Below the pieces are notes generated by a model that worked only from the letters and a program-made list of their open reading frames with translations, ran no database searches and was not told where the DNA came from. Positions 15,062 through 24,002 of a stretch of DNA of 64,000 bases are shown here, one piece after another. A program made the position numbers and the translations under genes. Position 1 is the first letter of the stretch. The number at the start of each line of letters is the position of its first letter. The DNA lies in contig JBQVNB010000004.1 of assembly GCA_052435735.1 (NCBI GenBank), forward strand, positions 186,001-250,000, in the 5' to 3' direction. The DNA comes from Aliihoeflea sp052435735 (GTDB lineage Bacteria > Pseudomonadota > Alphaproteobacteria > Rhizobiales > Rhizobiaceae).

Positions 15062-16384
15062 TTGGCCGATCTCTTCTCGACAGGTGACGATCAGGATGAC
15101 CGGCGGCCGGTGGGCCAGCCGCTCGCCGACCGACTGCGCCCGCAAAACCTCGCCGACGTCGTCGGACAGGAGCATCTGACCGGCGAGGGCGGGGCACTGA
15201 CGCGCATGCTGCGCTCCGGCACGCTCGGCTCGATGATCTTCTGGGGACCGCCGGGGACCGGCAAGACGACCGTCGCACGGCTTCTGGCCGGCGAGACGGG
15301 CCTCGCCTTCGAGCAGATATCGGCGATCTTCTCCGGCGTCGCGGACCTGAAGAAGGTGTTCGAGACGGCGCGGCTGCGGCGCGCTCAGGGGCGGCAGACG
15401 CTTCTCTTCGTCGACGAGATTCATCGTTTCAATCGCGCACAGCAGGATTCCTTCCTGCCGGTGATGGAAGACGGCACCGTCATTCTCGTCGGCGCGACGA
15501 CGGAGAACCCGTCCTTCGAGCTCAACGCCGCTCTTCTGTCGCGGGCGCGGGTGCTGACGTTCCATCCGCTGGACGGCGAGAGCATCGAGCGGCTTCTGGT
15601 CCGCGCCGAGGAGAACGAACAAAAGCCGCTACCGCTCGATGAAGAAGCGCGCGCGGTGCTCCTGCGCATGGCGGACGGCGACGGGCGCGCGTCGCTGACG
15701 CTCGCCGAGGAAATCTGGCGGGCGGCGGCCGGCGACGAGGTGTTCGACGCGCAAGGCCTGCAGCGCATCGTCCAGCGTCGGGCACCTGTCTACGACAAAG
15801 GACAGGACGGGCATTACAATCTGATTTCCGCCCTGCATAAATCGGTGCGCGGCTCGGACCCGGATGCCGCGCTTTACTATCTGGCGCGCATGCTGGATGC
15901 GGGCGAGGACCCGCTCTATCTCGGCCGCCGCCTCGTGCGCATGGCCTCGGAGGATATCGGCCTTGCCGACCCGCAGGCGCTGGCGATCACGCTCGCGGCC
16001 AAGGACGCCTACGACTATCTCGGGTCCCCGGAAGGCGAGCTGGCGCTGGCGGAGGCATGCGTTTATCTGGCCACCGCGCCGAAGTCGAACGGCGTCTACG
16101 TCGCCTACAAGGCGGCGATGCGCGCGGCCAAGGAGAACGGCTCGCTGCTGCCGCCCAAGCACATCCTCAATGCACCGACCAAGCTGATGAAGTCGGAAGG
16201 CTACGGCACCGGCTATTTCTACGACCACGACGCGCCCGACGCGTTCTCTGGTCAGGACTATTTCCCCGAGGCGCTCGGTCGCCAAAAATTCTACGACCCG
16301 CCGGACCGCGGCTTCGAGCGCGAGATCAAGAAGCGCCTCGACTATTGGCAGAAGCTGCGCGTGGAGCGTCAATCGGGCCGATAG
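15062..16384 (+). CDS. rarA: RarA (MgsA), replication-associated recombination ATPase
   Basis: A 440-residue AAA+ ATPase of the RarA/Mgs1/WRNIP1 family, acting at stalled replication forks. Motifs in order: RPQNLADVVGQEHL, Walker A GPPGTGKTT (about residues 61-69), Walker B LFVDEIHRFN, sensor TTENPSFELN, then the family-specific C-terminal region ending RLDYWQKLR. The start is TTG at 15062; it places the conserved LADRLRPQ block at the usual distance, but no strong ribosome binding site is visible. Confidence 0.94.
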   Translation: MADLFSTGDDQDDRRPVGQPLADRLRPQNLADVVGQEHLTGEGGALTRMLRSGTLGSMIFWGPPGTGKTTVARLLAGETGLAFEQISAIFSGVADLKKVFETARLRRAQGRQTLLFVDEIHRFNRAQQDSFLPVMEDGTVILVGATTENPSFELNAALLSRARVLTFHPLDGESIERLLVRAEENEQKPLPLDEEARAVLLRMADGDGRASLTLAEEIWRAAAGDEVFDAQGLQRIVQRRAPVYDKGQDGHYNLISALHKSVRGSDPDAALYYLARMLDAGEDPLYLGRRLVRMASEDIGLADPQALAITLAAKDAYDYLGSPEGELALAEACVYLATAPKSNGVYVAYKAAMRAAKENGSLLPPKHILNAPTKLMKSEGYGTGYFYDHDAPDAFSGQDYFPEALGRQKFYDPPDRGFEREIKKRLDYWQKLRVERQSGR

Positions 16385-16475
16385 GCCGCTGGATTGCAGT
16401 TTTCGACGCCTTGAACCTCGCGCCTGCGTGTTTGGGGTGCTATGGGCGCTCTTCATACGCGAAAAGAGAATAAGA

Positions 16476-17453
16476 ATGGCAGGCGTTGAACAGATCGCAG
16501 TGGCAAAGGACGAGGCAGGAATGCGCCTCGACCGCTGGTTCAAGGTGCATTTCCCCGGGCTCGGCTTCGGCCCCTTACAAAAGCTGCTGCGTTCCGGCCA
16601 GGTCCGCGTCGACGGCGGACGGGTCAAGTCCGACACGCGTCTCGAGGAGGGCCAGAAGGTTCGGGTTCCACCGTTGGCGGTCGATCGCAAGGCCGGCCCG
16701 GTTACGGCGCGGACCATGCGCGGCGAGGAAGACGGCGACGTGCTCGCCAAGATGACGCTCTACGAAGACAAGAAGGTCATCGTCTTCGACAAGCCGGCCG
16801 GTCTGGCTGTGCAGGGCGGATCGGGCATCACGCGAAGCGTCGATTCCATGCTCGAGGCGTTGCGCAGCCAGAAGGGCGAGAAGCCACGCCTGGTTCACCG
16901 GCTCGACCGCGACACCTCGGGCGTCCTCGTCGTCGCCCGCACGCGCCTTGCGGCGATGAAGCTTGCCGAGGCGTTCCGCCACCGCGAGACCAAGAAGACG
17001 TACTGGGCGCTGGTCAAGGGCGTGCCACCCAAGCGCGAGGACAAGATTTCGACCTGGATGGTCAAGGAATCCACCATCGATGGCGACCGGATGCGCGTCG
17101 CCGACCATGGCGAGAAGGGCGCGGACCATGCCGTCTCCTTTTACCGCATCGTCGAACAGGCCGCGCAGACGATGTCATGGCTCGAGATGGAGCCCTATAC
17201 CGGCCGCACGCACCAGCTTCGCGTCCACGCCGCGCATATCGGCTGCCCAATTCTAGGCGATCCGAAATATTTCGAGGCCGACAGGAATTACGATTTCCCC
17301 GGAGGCATGCAGAAGCGCCTGCACCTTCACGCGCGCCGGATCATCATTCCGCATCCTGATGGCGGCAAGATCGACGTCACAGCGCAATTGCCGCCCCATA
17401 TGAAGCAGAGCTGGAACCTCCTCGGCTTCGACGAGAATTCGGCGGACGACTGA
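16476..17453 (+). CDS. RluC/RluD-type ribosomal large-subunit pseudouridine synthase
   Basis: A 325-residue enzyme with an N-terminal S4 RNA-binding domain (about 16-65, including KLLRSGQVRVDGGRV). The RluA-family catalytic domain follows, with HRLDRDTSG (141-149; D144 is the catalytic aspartate) and the C-terminal GRTHQLRVHAAHIG. It converts specific uridines of 23S rRNA to pseudouridine. Position next to rarA and upstream of an ATP12 gene fits the rhizobial RluC-type gene, but I cannot separate RluC from RluD by sequence alone. ATG 16476 is chosen because S4 domains begin within 15-20 residues; the upstream open frame lacks support. Its stop directly precedes the next ATG. Confidence 0.88.
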   Translation: MAGVEQIAVAKDEAGMRLDRWFKVHFPGLGFGPLQKLLRSGQVRVDGGRVKSDTRLEEGQKVRVPPLAVDRKAGPVTARTMRGEEDGDVLAKMTLYEDKKVIVFDKPAGLAVQGGSGITRSVDSMLEALRSQKGEKPRLVHRLDRDTSGVLVVARTRLAAMKLAEAFRHRETKKTYWALVKGVPPKREDKISTWMVKESTIDGDRMRVADHGEKGADHAVSFYRIVEQAAQTMSWLEMEPYTGRTHQLRVHAAHIGCPILGDPKYFEADRNYDFPGGMQKRLHLHARRIIIPHPDGGKIDVTAQLPPHMKQSWNLLGFDENSADD

Positions 17454-18377
17454 ATGAGCGAGGCAGGAACGGCGATTGACCGACGCGCGGCGATCGACGG
17501 ATTCGCCGTTGCCATGATGATCATGCTGACCTTTTCCTGGGGCCTGAATCAGGTCGCCATCAAGGTTGCCAATACCGGCTACAGCCCCATCTTCCTGACG
17601 CTTGCCCGCTCGGGCATCGCGGCGGTTCTGGTCTATGGCTGGTGCGTCTGGCGCGGCATCCGCCTGTTCGAGCGTGATGGGACGCTGTGGCCGGGACTCC
17701 TTGCCGGCGCTCTGTTTGCCATCGAGTTCATGCTGATCTTCTTCGGCCTCGATTACACGACAGCAGCGCGCGGGGCGCTCATGATCAACACCATGCCGTT
17801 CTGGGTTCTGATCGGGGCGCACTTCCTTCTCGGCGAGCGGATCACTTCGACCAAGTTCCTCGGGCTGGCGATGGCGTTCGTCGGAGTGGCGCTCGTCTTC
17901 GTCGATCAGCTCAGCCTGCCCGACGCCTCGGCCCTGCGCGGTGATCTCATGTGTCTTGCCGCCGGCATCCTTTGGGGCGCGACGACGCTCGTCATCAAGA
18001 AATCCAAACTGTCGGACGCGACGGCGGAAAAGACGCTGATGTACCAGCTCGTCGTTTCCGTCATCTTTGCCATCCCGCTTCTGCCTTTCGGCGGCGCGAT
18101 CCTGCGGGATGTGTCGACTCTGGCGACCGGCGCGCTGCTGTTTCAGGCGATCTTCGTGGTCGCTTTCACCTACATCCTCTGGTTCTGGATGATCCGGACC
18201 TATCCGGCGACCGGACTTGCCAGCTTCGCCTTCCTGACGCCTGCCTTCGGCGTTCTATGCGGCGGCTTCCTGTTGAACGAGCCGCTTTCGATGAACATAT
18301 TCGCGGCACTGACGCTCATCGCCGCCGGGCTTTTCGTCGTCAACCGCCCGGTGCGCAGACGCATTCCGCCCGGCTGA
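17454..18377 (+). CDS. EamA/DMT-family transporter
   Basis: A 307-residue protein with ten predicted membrane segments formed by two repeated EamA domains: FSWGLNQVAIKVA in the first and LAAGILWGATTLVIKK in the second. Members of the drug/metabolite transporter superfamily export or import small metabolites; the substrate cannot be told. It begins immediately after the RluC-type gene stop (TGA then ATG) with no spacer, so it belongs to the same transcript. Confidence 0.88.
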   Translation: MSEAGTAIDRRAAIDGFAVAMMIMLTFSWGLNQVAIKVANTGYSPIFLTLARSGIAAVLVYGWCVWRGIRLFERDGTLWPGLLAGALFAIEFMLIFFGLDYTTAARGALMINTMPFWVLIGAHFLLGERITSTKFLGLAMAFVGVALVFVDQLSLPDASALRGDLMCLAAGILWGATTLVIKKSKLSDATAEKTLMYQLVVSVIFAIPLLPFGGAILRDVSTLATGALLFQAIFVVAFTYILWFWMIRTYPATGLASFAFLTPAFGVLCGGFLLNEPLSMNIFAALTLIAAGLFVVNRPVRRRIPPG

Positions 18378-18394
18378 ACATTCGAGGACCAACC

Positions 18395-19201
18395 ATGCGC
18401 GATATCCTGAGCGATCTCGACACCCCGTTCGTTTCGGACGAAAACCCGATGAAGCGGGCCCAAAAGCAGATGCGTACGCCGCTTCCCAAGCGCTTCTACA
18501 AGGCGGCTTCGGTCCGGCAGGACGCCGCCAGCGGCACGTTCGCAGTGGAACTTGATGGCAAGCAGGTCCGAACGCCCGGACGCGCCGTGCTTGCGCTGCC
18601 GACCGAGGCCGCCGCGCGGCTCGTCGCCGATGAGTTCGACGCGCAGGCCGACGAAATCAATCCATTCGACATGCCGGTTCTGCGCATTGCCAACACCGCC
18701 ATCGATGGCGTTTCGACAGACGCGCAGGCCGTACTCGAAGACATCCTTCGTTACTCCTCGACCGACCTGGTCTGCTACCGCGCCGACGGGCCGGAATCGC
18801 TGGTCGAGCGCCAAAGCGAAGCCTGGGACGGAATCATCGACTGGGCGCGCGACGGCCTTGGCGCGCGGTTCGTTCTCGCGGAGGGCGTCAAGCATGTCGA
18901 CCAGCCGCGCGAGGCCATAGGCGCCATCGGCATTCACCTGAAGATGCGCGAAGAACCGTTCCGCCTGTCGGCGCTGCACGTCATGACGTCGCTCACCGGT
19001 TCGGCGCTGATCGCGCTCGCGGTCGATGCGGGGGAGCTTTCGCCGGAAGAGGGCTGGGCGGCTGCCCATGTCGACGAGGACTGGAACACCGCGCAGTGGG
19101 GCGAGGATGGCGAGGCTGCACGGATGCGCGCCGCCAAGAAGCGTGACATGCTCGCGGCCGCCGCGCTGATCGATGCTTTGAAGGCTACGACCGCGGCGTG
19201 A
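18395..19201 (+). CDS. ATP12-family F1-ATPase assembly chaperone
   Basis: A 268-residue protein of the ATP12 family. In mitochondria ATP12 (ATPAF2) binds the F1 alpha subunit before assembly; the alphaproteobacterial role is inferred to be the same. Recognisable blocks are PKRFYKAASV, GTFAVELDGKQVRTPGR, YSSTDLVCYRA, and VTSLTGSALIALA-like SLTGSALIALAVDAGELSPEEGW. GAGG lies upstream of the ATG at 18395. The 3' end overlaps the convergent membrane protein gene by 17 bases. Confidence 0.9.
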   Translation: MRDILSDLDTPFVSDENPMKRAQKQMRTPLPKRFYKAASVRQDAASGTFAVELDGKQVRTPGRAVLALPTEAAARLVADEFDAQADEINPFDMPVLRIANTAIDGVSTDAQAVLEDILRYSSTDLVCYRADGPESLVERQSEAWDGIIDWARDGLGARFVLAEGVKHVDQPREAIGAIGIHLKMREEPFRLSALHVMTSLTGSALIALAVDAGELSPEEGWAAAHVDEDWNTAQWGEDGEAARMRAAKKRDMLAAAALIDALKATTAA

Positions 19202-19547
19202 GGAACGCCTGGATGGCGCGCGCAATCTCGCTTTCGAGCGGGAAGGACAGCATGCCCATCACCGAATAGCCGAGCAACCACGGCATCACGTAGAATCGGA
19301 ACAGGAAGAAGAACCACGCGACGTAGAGCGGGATCAGCGGTTCGAGCAGGAAGCTTGGCGTGATCGGCCGGAATACGCGCAGGATCGAATTCGTCGAGCG
19401 CACGAAGAAGCGCATGAAGAAGAAGTTCGAATCTTCCGACAGGAAGACGTTCATCGCCGCCCGCCCGATTAGCGTCCACATGATGACGCCGAGCACGTAG
19501 TCGACGACGATCACCCAGAGCGGGAAACTTCCAAGTACCTGTTCCAT
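19185..19547 (-). CDS. small YggT-like membrane protein
   Basis: A 120-residue protein with three or so hydrophobic segments (for example WVIVVDYVLGVIMWTLIG and LIPLYVAWFFFLFRF) separated by a segment, FVRSTNSILRVFRPITP, that recalls the YggT loop. I am not sure of the family. It lies only 20 bases beyond the terminator of the symporter operon on the same strand, so it needs its own promoter or read-through. Its 3' end overlaps the ATP12 gene by 17 bases. No clear ribosome binding site precedes the ATG. Confidence 0.65.
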   Translation of the reverse strand: MEQVLGSFPLWVIVVDYVLGVIMWTLIGRAAMNVFLSEDSNFFFMRFFVRSTNSILRVFRPITPSFLLEPLIPLYVAWFFFLFRFYVMPWLLGYSVMGMLSFPLESEIARAIQAFLTPRS

Positions 19548-19567
19548 CGACCGAATCGTTCATTGAG

Positions 19568-19603
19568 AAAAAGGGCAGGGGCGGGACGATGTCCCGCCCC
19601 TGC
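19568..19603 (-). terminator. strong terminator of the symporter operon
   Basis: A perfect 13-bp stem (GCAGGGGCGGGAC / GTCCCGCCCCTGC) with a GAT loop occupies 19575-19603. On the minus strand it is followed by CCTTTTT. It lies 18 bp past the symporter stop codon. Confidence 0.88.
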
Positions 19604-19621
19604 GGCGTTTGCAACTGGGCC

Positions 19622-21421
19622 TTAGTGCGGGTCCAGGATCGGCTTACCCGTCGGAATGCGGGTTTCGTCGACCATGCGCTGGATTTCCGCATCGGGCTCC
19701 GGCGTCATCAAGGTGACGGTAACCATCGCGACGAGGCTGAAGGCCATGCCGATGATGCCGAACCGCAGATCGTCGAGACCCATGATCGGCGCTCCACCCG
19801 TATAGACGTACCACAGGTAGATCGTGCCGGAGATGAAGCCCGCTGCCATGCCGGCGATCGCGCCTTGCGTATTCGCCCGCTTCCACCACACGCCGAGAAC
19901 GAGCGGGAAGAAGAGGCCCGAACAGGCAAAGCAGAAGGCCCATGCAACCGCGCCGAGAATGCCGGTTAGCTGCATCGCAGCCATGAAGGCACCTGCGGCA
20001 CCGATGATCACCAGAAGAACGCGCGCGACGATCAGGCGGTGCTTCGTGTCGGCCTTCGGATCGATGACCTTGTAGTAAAGGTCGTGGCTGAGCGCGTTGG
20101 CGATGGCGAGCAGCAGACCGTCTGCCGTCGACATTGCAGCCGCCATGCCGCCTGCGGCAACGAGGCCGGAGATGACGTAGGGCAGGCCCGCGATTTCCGG
20201 CGTTGCCAGGACGACGATGTCTTCACGCATGAAGAACTCGTTGAGCTGGAGAATGCCGTCGCCATTGTGGTCGATGATCGCCAGGAAGTTGACGCTGCTC
20301 CAGTTCTGGACCCAGGCAAGGGCCTGAACTTCCTCAATCGTCTTGCCGATGATGGCCGTCGGCAGCGACGGATCCAGAAGCTGCAGCTTCGTCAGCGTGG
20401 CCAGAGCCGGCGCCGTGAAGTACAGCAGGAAAATGAAGAGCAGCGACCATGCGACCGACTTGCGGGCGGACCGCACGGAAGGCGTGGTGAAGTAGCGCAT
20501 CAGGATGTGCGGCAGCGATGCCGTACCTGCCATCATGCAGATGGCCAAGGTGATGAAGCGCCATTCGGCCAATGCGCCTGTCGGCTCGACATGCGGTGTG
20601 ACCAGCGCCTTCATGCCCGCAACGCCCTCAGGCGGTGCCGTCAGCCCATACTGAGCCTCGAGCTCCGTGATGGTCTGGACCGCTTCGCCATAGGAGAAGT
20701 GCGGAATGATGCCGAAGCCCTGGACGTTCGACATCCAGATGACCGGCACCAGGTAGGCGATGATCAGCACGATGTACTGCGCGACCTGCGTCCATGTGAC
20801 GGCGCGCATACCGCCGAGCATGGAGCAGACCAGGATGCCGAAGAGGCCGAACCATACGCCCCAGGAGAACGGAATGTGCAGTGCGCGCGCGGCGATCGTG
20901 CCGGTTGCGGTGATCTGCGCCGTCACATAGGTGAAGGATGCGGCGACCAGGATGACGACGGCCAAAATGCGCGCGAAGTTGCCGCCATAGCGCGTGCCGA
21001 TGTAGTCCGGCACCGTGTAGCAGCCGAACTTGCGCAGGTAGGGCGCCATCAGCGAGTTCACGAGGATGTAGCCGCCGGTCCAGCCGACGACGAAGGCGAG
21101 GTAGCTGTAGCCGCCGAAATAGATACCGCCGGCCATCGCCACGAAGGACGCACCGGACATCCAGTCCGCCGCAGTCGCCATGCCGTTGTAGACGGCGGGC
21201 ACCTGACGACCGGCGACGTAATAGGCTTCCACTTCCATCGTGCGCGACATCCAGCCGATGGCCGCGTAGATGAAAATGGTGAAGGCGACGAAGAGAATGC
21301 CGATCGTATCGGCGCCGACGCCCATCTGTTCAAGGACGGCCATCAGCAGGATGAAGACGAGAAATCCGCCTGTGTAGAGGCCGTAGACCCGGCCGAGATT
21401 GTCGAGAAAACTCCCGTTCAT
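19622..21421 (-). CDS. sodium/solute symporter large subunit (VC_2705-type, SSS family)
   Basis: A 599-residue polytopic transporter of the solute:sodium symporter family. It has about 13 membrane segments and the family blocks AADWMSGASFVAMAG and STADGLLLAIANALSHD. Together with the small DUF4212 subunit encoded 15 bases upstream it forms the two-component type often annotated VC_2705; organic acids such as acetate are likely substrates but unproven. A canonical EF-hand calcium loop (D-H-N-G-D-G-I-L-Q-L-N-E, residues 384-395) sits in an extramembrane loop. An AAGGGGGG ribosome binding site precedes the ATG; a strong terminator follows. Confidence 0.92.
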   Translation of the reverse strand: MNGSFLDNLGRVYGLYTGGFLVFILLMAVLEQMGVGADTIGILFVAFTIFIYAAIGWMSRTMEVEAYYVAGRQVPAVYNGMATAADWMSGASFVAMAGGIYFGGYSYLAFVVGWTGGYILVNSLMAPYLRKFGCYTVPDYIGTRYGGNFARILAVVILVAASFTYVTAQITATGTIAARALHIPFSWGVWFGLFGILVCSMLGGMRAVTWTQVAQYIVLIIAYLVPVIWMSNVQGFGIIPHFSYGEAVQTITELEAQYGLTAPPEGVAGMKALVTPHVEPTGALAEWRFITLAICMMAGTASLPHILMRYFTTPSVRSARKSVAWSLLFIFLLYFTAPALATLTKLQLLDPSLPTAIIGKTIEEVQALAWVQNWSSVNFLAIIDHNGDGILQLNEFFMREDIVVLATPEIAGLPYVISGLVAAGGMAAAMSTADGLLLAIANALSHDLYYKVIDPKADTKHRLIVARVLLVIIGAAGAFMAAMQLTGILGAVAWAFCFACSGLFFPLVLGVWWKRANTQGAIAGMAAGFISGTIYLWYVYTGGAPIMGLDDLRFGIIGMAFSLVAMVTVTLMTPEPDAEIQRMVDETRIPTGKPILDPH

Positions 21422-21436
21422 TGCGTCATTCCCCCC

Positions 21437-21709
21437 TTAATCGCCGACGCCGAATTCGTCGTCGATCTGGTCCTGCCGCCAGTTCTGGAAGAACACGAGC
21501 AGGACGAACGCAATGAGCGAACCTTGGCAGATCATGTAGAAGCCAAGCGGAAAGCCCATAAACGTGATTTCATTGAGTGGCCGCACCATCAGCGGGACCA
21601 CGATGGAAAAGATGAACCAGAGAATCAAAATGACGACCGTCAGATTCCTGGTCTTTGCCCAGTAGCGATCTCTCACGTCCTGGGGGATTTCCCTATTGTC
21701 AGCGGACAT
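21437..21709 (-). CDS. DUF4212 symporter small subunit
   Basis: A 90-residue protein with two membrane helices (LTVVILILWFIFSIVVPLM and FYMICQGSLIAFVLLVFF), typical of the DUF4212 small subunit of sodium/substrate symporters. The WAKTRNLT and NWRQDQIDDEFGV ends are characteristic. The start at 21709 is preceded by GGAGGAG. It is the first gene of a two-gene operon with the large subunit. The 156-bp divergent region 21710-21865 should hold its promoter; I see no certain operator there. Confidence 0.9.
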   Translation of the reverse strand: MSADNREIPQDVRDRYWAKTRNLTVVILILWFIFSIVVPLMVRPLNEITFMGFPLGFYMICQGSLIAFVLLVFFQNWRQDQIDDEFGVGD

Positions 21710-21865
21710 GGTGTCCTCCTCCCTCAAATTGTGTTAGCGACCTCTCCGCCAACAGCCCGATTGCCGCCTCCCGGCGATGGAATCGCAATCGTGACGGCAA
21801 AGTGTCGGTCAAGTGTCCGGCGAATGGAATTGAGACATTGGTCGTACCCACAGGGAGGTGAGGAC

Positions 21866-22516
21866 TTGGCAATACTGGAAAAAGCACAGGAGGCCGGCCG
21901 CGTTCTGGCGGGCATGTTCGGCTTCAATGCGCGCGCACGGAAGCTGGACGATGTCGAGACCTTCGAGCACTTCGTTTCTGCGCGCTCGGCCTTCGTCGCG
22001 CAGAAGAAGCTCTACGGCTACCTGAAGACACGTATGGGAACGCGCTATCCCTCGATGTTCGAGGACGACCAGTTCATCGCCTCGATCAACATCGCAAAGG
22101 CACACATCTTCGCGTCCTGTCTGTCCGACATGACGATCTTCGCCGTCGCCGATGTCGGGGCGCAGGGTCGACTGTCGCGCGAACAGAAGAACATGCTTGC
22201 GCACGAGTGCCACGAGGCGGGCCTGCGCGGCAATGCCGAACAACTCGCCCACGCCGGCGCCGAGCAGGACTGGCGCACCGCGTTCGGTGCCCGGATCGAC
22301 GGCATCCATTGGGACAATGTCGCCGCCGGTGCGAACGTCTTCGACACGAGCCCGGCAACGCTCGTCGAATGGGCGCCGATCGCCCCCCAGCTCAAGGCCT
22401 ACGACCGCGAAATCGTCGAGAATTCGCTGAAGTTCGCATGGATCGAAATCCGGCGCGACTACCGCAGGATGATCGACCGCGACGCAGTCGCCGCCGATTT
22501 TCGCAACCGGACATGA
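21866..22516 (+). CDS. conserved hypothetical protein
   Basis: I do not recognise this 216-residue, probably soluble protein. The start is TTG at 21866, preceded at five bases by an ideal GGGAGGTG ribosome binding site; an upstream extension would run antisense through the symporter genes and is rejected. It is helix-rich, with blocks such as SARSAFVAQKKLYGYLKTRMGT-type basic segments, FIASINIAKAHIFASCLSD and SLKFAWIEIRRDYRRMIDRD. No signal peptide or membrane span. Divergent from the symporter operon and convergent with gltA. Confidence 0.75.
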   Translation: MAILEKAQEAGRVLAGMFGFNARARKLDDVETFEHFVSARSAFVAQKKLYGYLKTRMGTRYPSMFEDDQFIASINIAKAHIFASCLSDMTIFAVADVGAQGRLSREQKNMLAHECHEAGLRGNAEQLAHAGAEQDWRTAFGARIDGIHWDNVAAGANVFDTSPATLVEWAPIAPQLKAYDREIVENSLKFAWIEIRRDYRRMIDRDAVAADFRNRT

Positions 22517-22540
22517 AAAAGGGGCGCCGCAGCGCCCCTT
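22516..22540 (-). terminator. terminator after gltA, possibly bidirectional
   Basis: A nine-pair stem (AAGGGGCGC / GCGCCCCTT, loop CGCA, 22519-22540) is followed on the minus strand by TTTCATG, giving a run of five T with the stem end. It lies 22 bp past the gltA stop and directly at the stop of the opposing hypothetical gene, so it may serve both. Confidence 0.8.
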
Positions 22541-22561
22541 CGTCGTCCTATGTGCCGCTGA

Positions 22562-23851
22562 TCAGCGCTTGGCGATCGGCACGTAGTCGCGTTCGGCATG
22601 GCCGGTGTAGAGCTGGCGCGGGCGGCCGATCTTCTGGTTCGGGTCCTCGATCATCTCCTTCCACTGCGCGACCCAGCCGACCGTGCGCGCGAGCGCGAAC
22701 AGAACGGTGAACATGGTCGTGGGGAAGCCGAGCGCCTTCAGCGTGATGCCCGAATAGAAGTCGATGTTCGGGTAGAGCTTCTTCTCGATGAAATACTCGT
22801 CGGTGAGCGCGATGCGCTCGAGCTCCATCGCAACGTCCAGAAGCGGATCGTCCTTGATGCCGAGCTCGCCGAGGACTTCATGCGTGGTCTTCTGCATGAT
22901 CTTGGCGCGCGGATCGTAGTTTTTGTAGACCCGATGGCCGAATCCCATCAGGCGGAACGGGTCGTTCTTGTCCTTGGCGCGGGCGATGAATTCGGGAATT
23001 TTGTCGACCGAGCCGATCTCCGAAAGCATGTTGAGCGCAGCCTCATTGGCGCCGCCATGTGCAGGGCCCCACAGGCACGCGATGCCGGCCGCGATGCAGG
23101 CGAACGGATTGGCGCCCGACGACCCGGCGAGTCGAACGGTCGAGGTCGACGCGTTCTGCTCGTGGTCGGCGTGCAGGATGAAGATGCGCTCCATGGCGCG
23201 CGCCAGCACCGGGTTGACCTTGTAGTCCTCGCACGGCACGGCGAAGCACATGTGCAGGAAGTTGGCGGCGAAGGAGAGCTCGTTCTTCGGATAAACGAAG
23301 GGCTGGCCGATATGGTACTTGAACGCCATCGCGGCGATCGTCGGCATCTTCGCGATCAGCCGGATCGAGGCGACCATGCGGTGATGCGGGTCCGAGATGT
23401 CGGTCGAGTCGTGGTAGAAGGCCGACAGCGCGCCGACGACGCCGCACATGACGGCCATCGGGTGGGCGTCGCGGCGAAAGCCGGTGAAGAAGCGCGAAAG
23501 CTGCTCGTGCACCATGGTGTGGTGCGTGACGCGATAGTCGAAATCCTCCTTCTGCGCCTTGGTCGGCAGTTCGCCGTAGAGCAGCAGGTAGCAGGTTTCG
23601 AGGAAATCGCCATGCTCGGCGAGCTGGTCGATCGGGTAACCGCGATGAAGGAGAATACCTTCGTCGCCGTCGATATAGGTGATTTCCGATTCGCAGCTCG
23701 CGGTCGAGGTGAAGCCGGGATCGTAGGTGAAGGCACCGGTGTTCTTGTAGAGCGTCGCGATGTCGATGACGTCCGGACCGACAGAGCCTTTCCGCACCTT
23801 GAATTCGTGGGAATCGCCACCGAATTCGAGTTTCGCCGTCCCTTCAGTCAT
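22562..23851 (-). CDS. gltA: citrate synthase
   Basis: A 429-residue type II citrate synthase that condenses oxaloacetate and acetyl-CoA at the entry of the TCA cycle. Diagnostic blocks: SCESEITYIDGDEGILLHRG near the N-terminus, the active-site regions GPAHGGANEAALNML and MGFGHRVYKNYDPRA, and the C-terminal RPRQLYTG. The start at 23851 has GAGGTG upstream. It lies downstream of gltX on the same strand, with a 151-bp gap (23852-24002) that probably contains its own promoter; a gltX-gltA pair is typical in rhizobia. Confidence 0.97.
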   Translation of the reverse strand: MTEGTAKLEFGGDSHEFKVRKGSVGPDVIDIATLYKNTGAFTYDPGFTSTASCESEITYIDGDEGILLHRGYPIDQLAEHGDFLETCYLLLYGELPTKAQKEDFDYRVTHHTMVHEQLSRFFTGFRRDAHPMAVMCGVVGALSAFYHDSTDISDPHHRMVASIRLIAKMPTIAAMAFKYHIGQPFVYPKNELSFAANFLHMCFAVPCEDYKVNPVLARAMERIFILHADHEQNASTSTVRLAGSSGANPFACIAAGIACLWGPAHGGANEAALNMLSEIGSVDKIPEFIARAKDKNDPFRLMGFGHRVYKNYDPRAKIMQKTTHEVLGELGIKDDPLLDVAMELERIALTDEYFIEKKLYPNIDFYSGITLKALGFPTTMFTVLFALARTVGWVAQWKEMIEDPNQKIGRPRQLYTGHAERDYVPIAKR

Positions 23852-24002
23852 ATCAACACCTCATTCATGCGGAAGACTTTCTTTGGCAGTGCATCATTGT
23901 CATGAAACATAACCGACGACCCGCCGTGCGCGCTCTAGCTAGCGCATTTGCATTGCCGTGCCAAGTTCACCGACAGTTACATGCTGCGCTGCGAAAAGCT
24001 CT

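Noticed and set aside
23964..23978. GTTC-N7-GTTA near the gltX/gltA junction as a second LexA box.
   Set aside because: One base departs from the core consensus and it lies between two metabolic genes with no promoter geometry around it.
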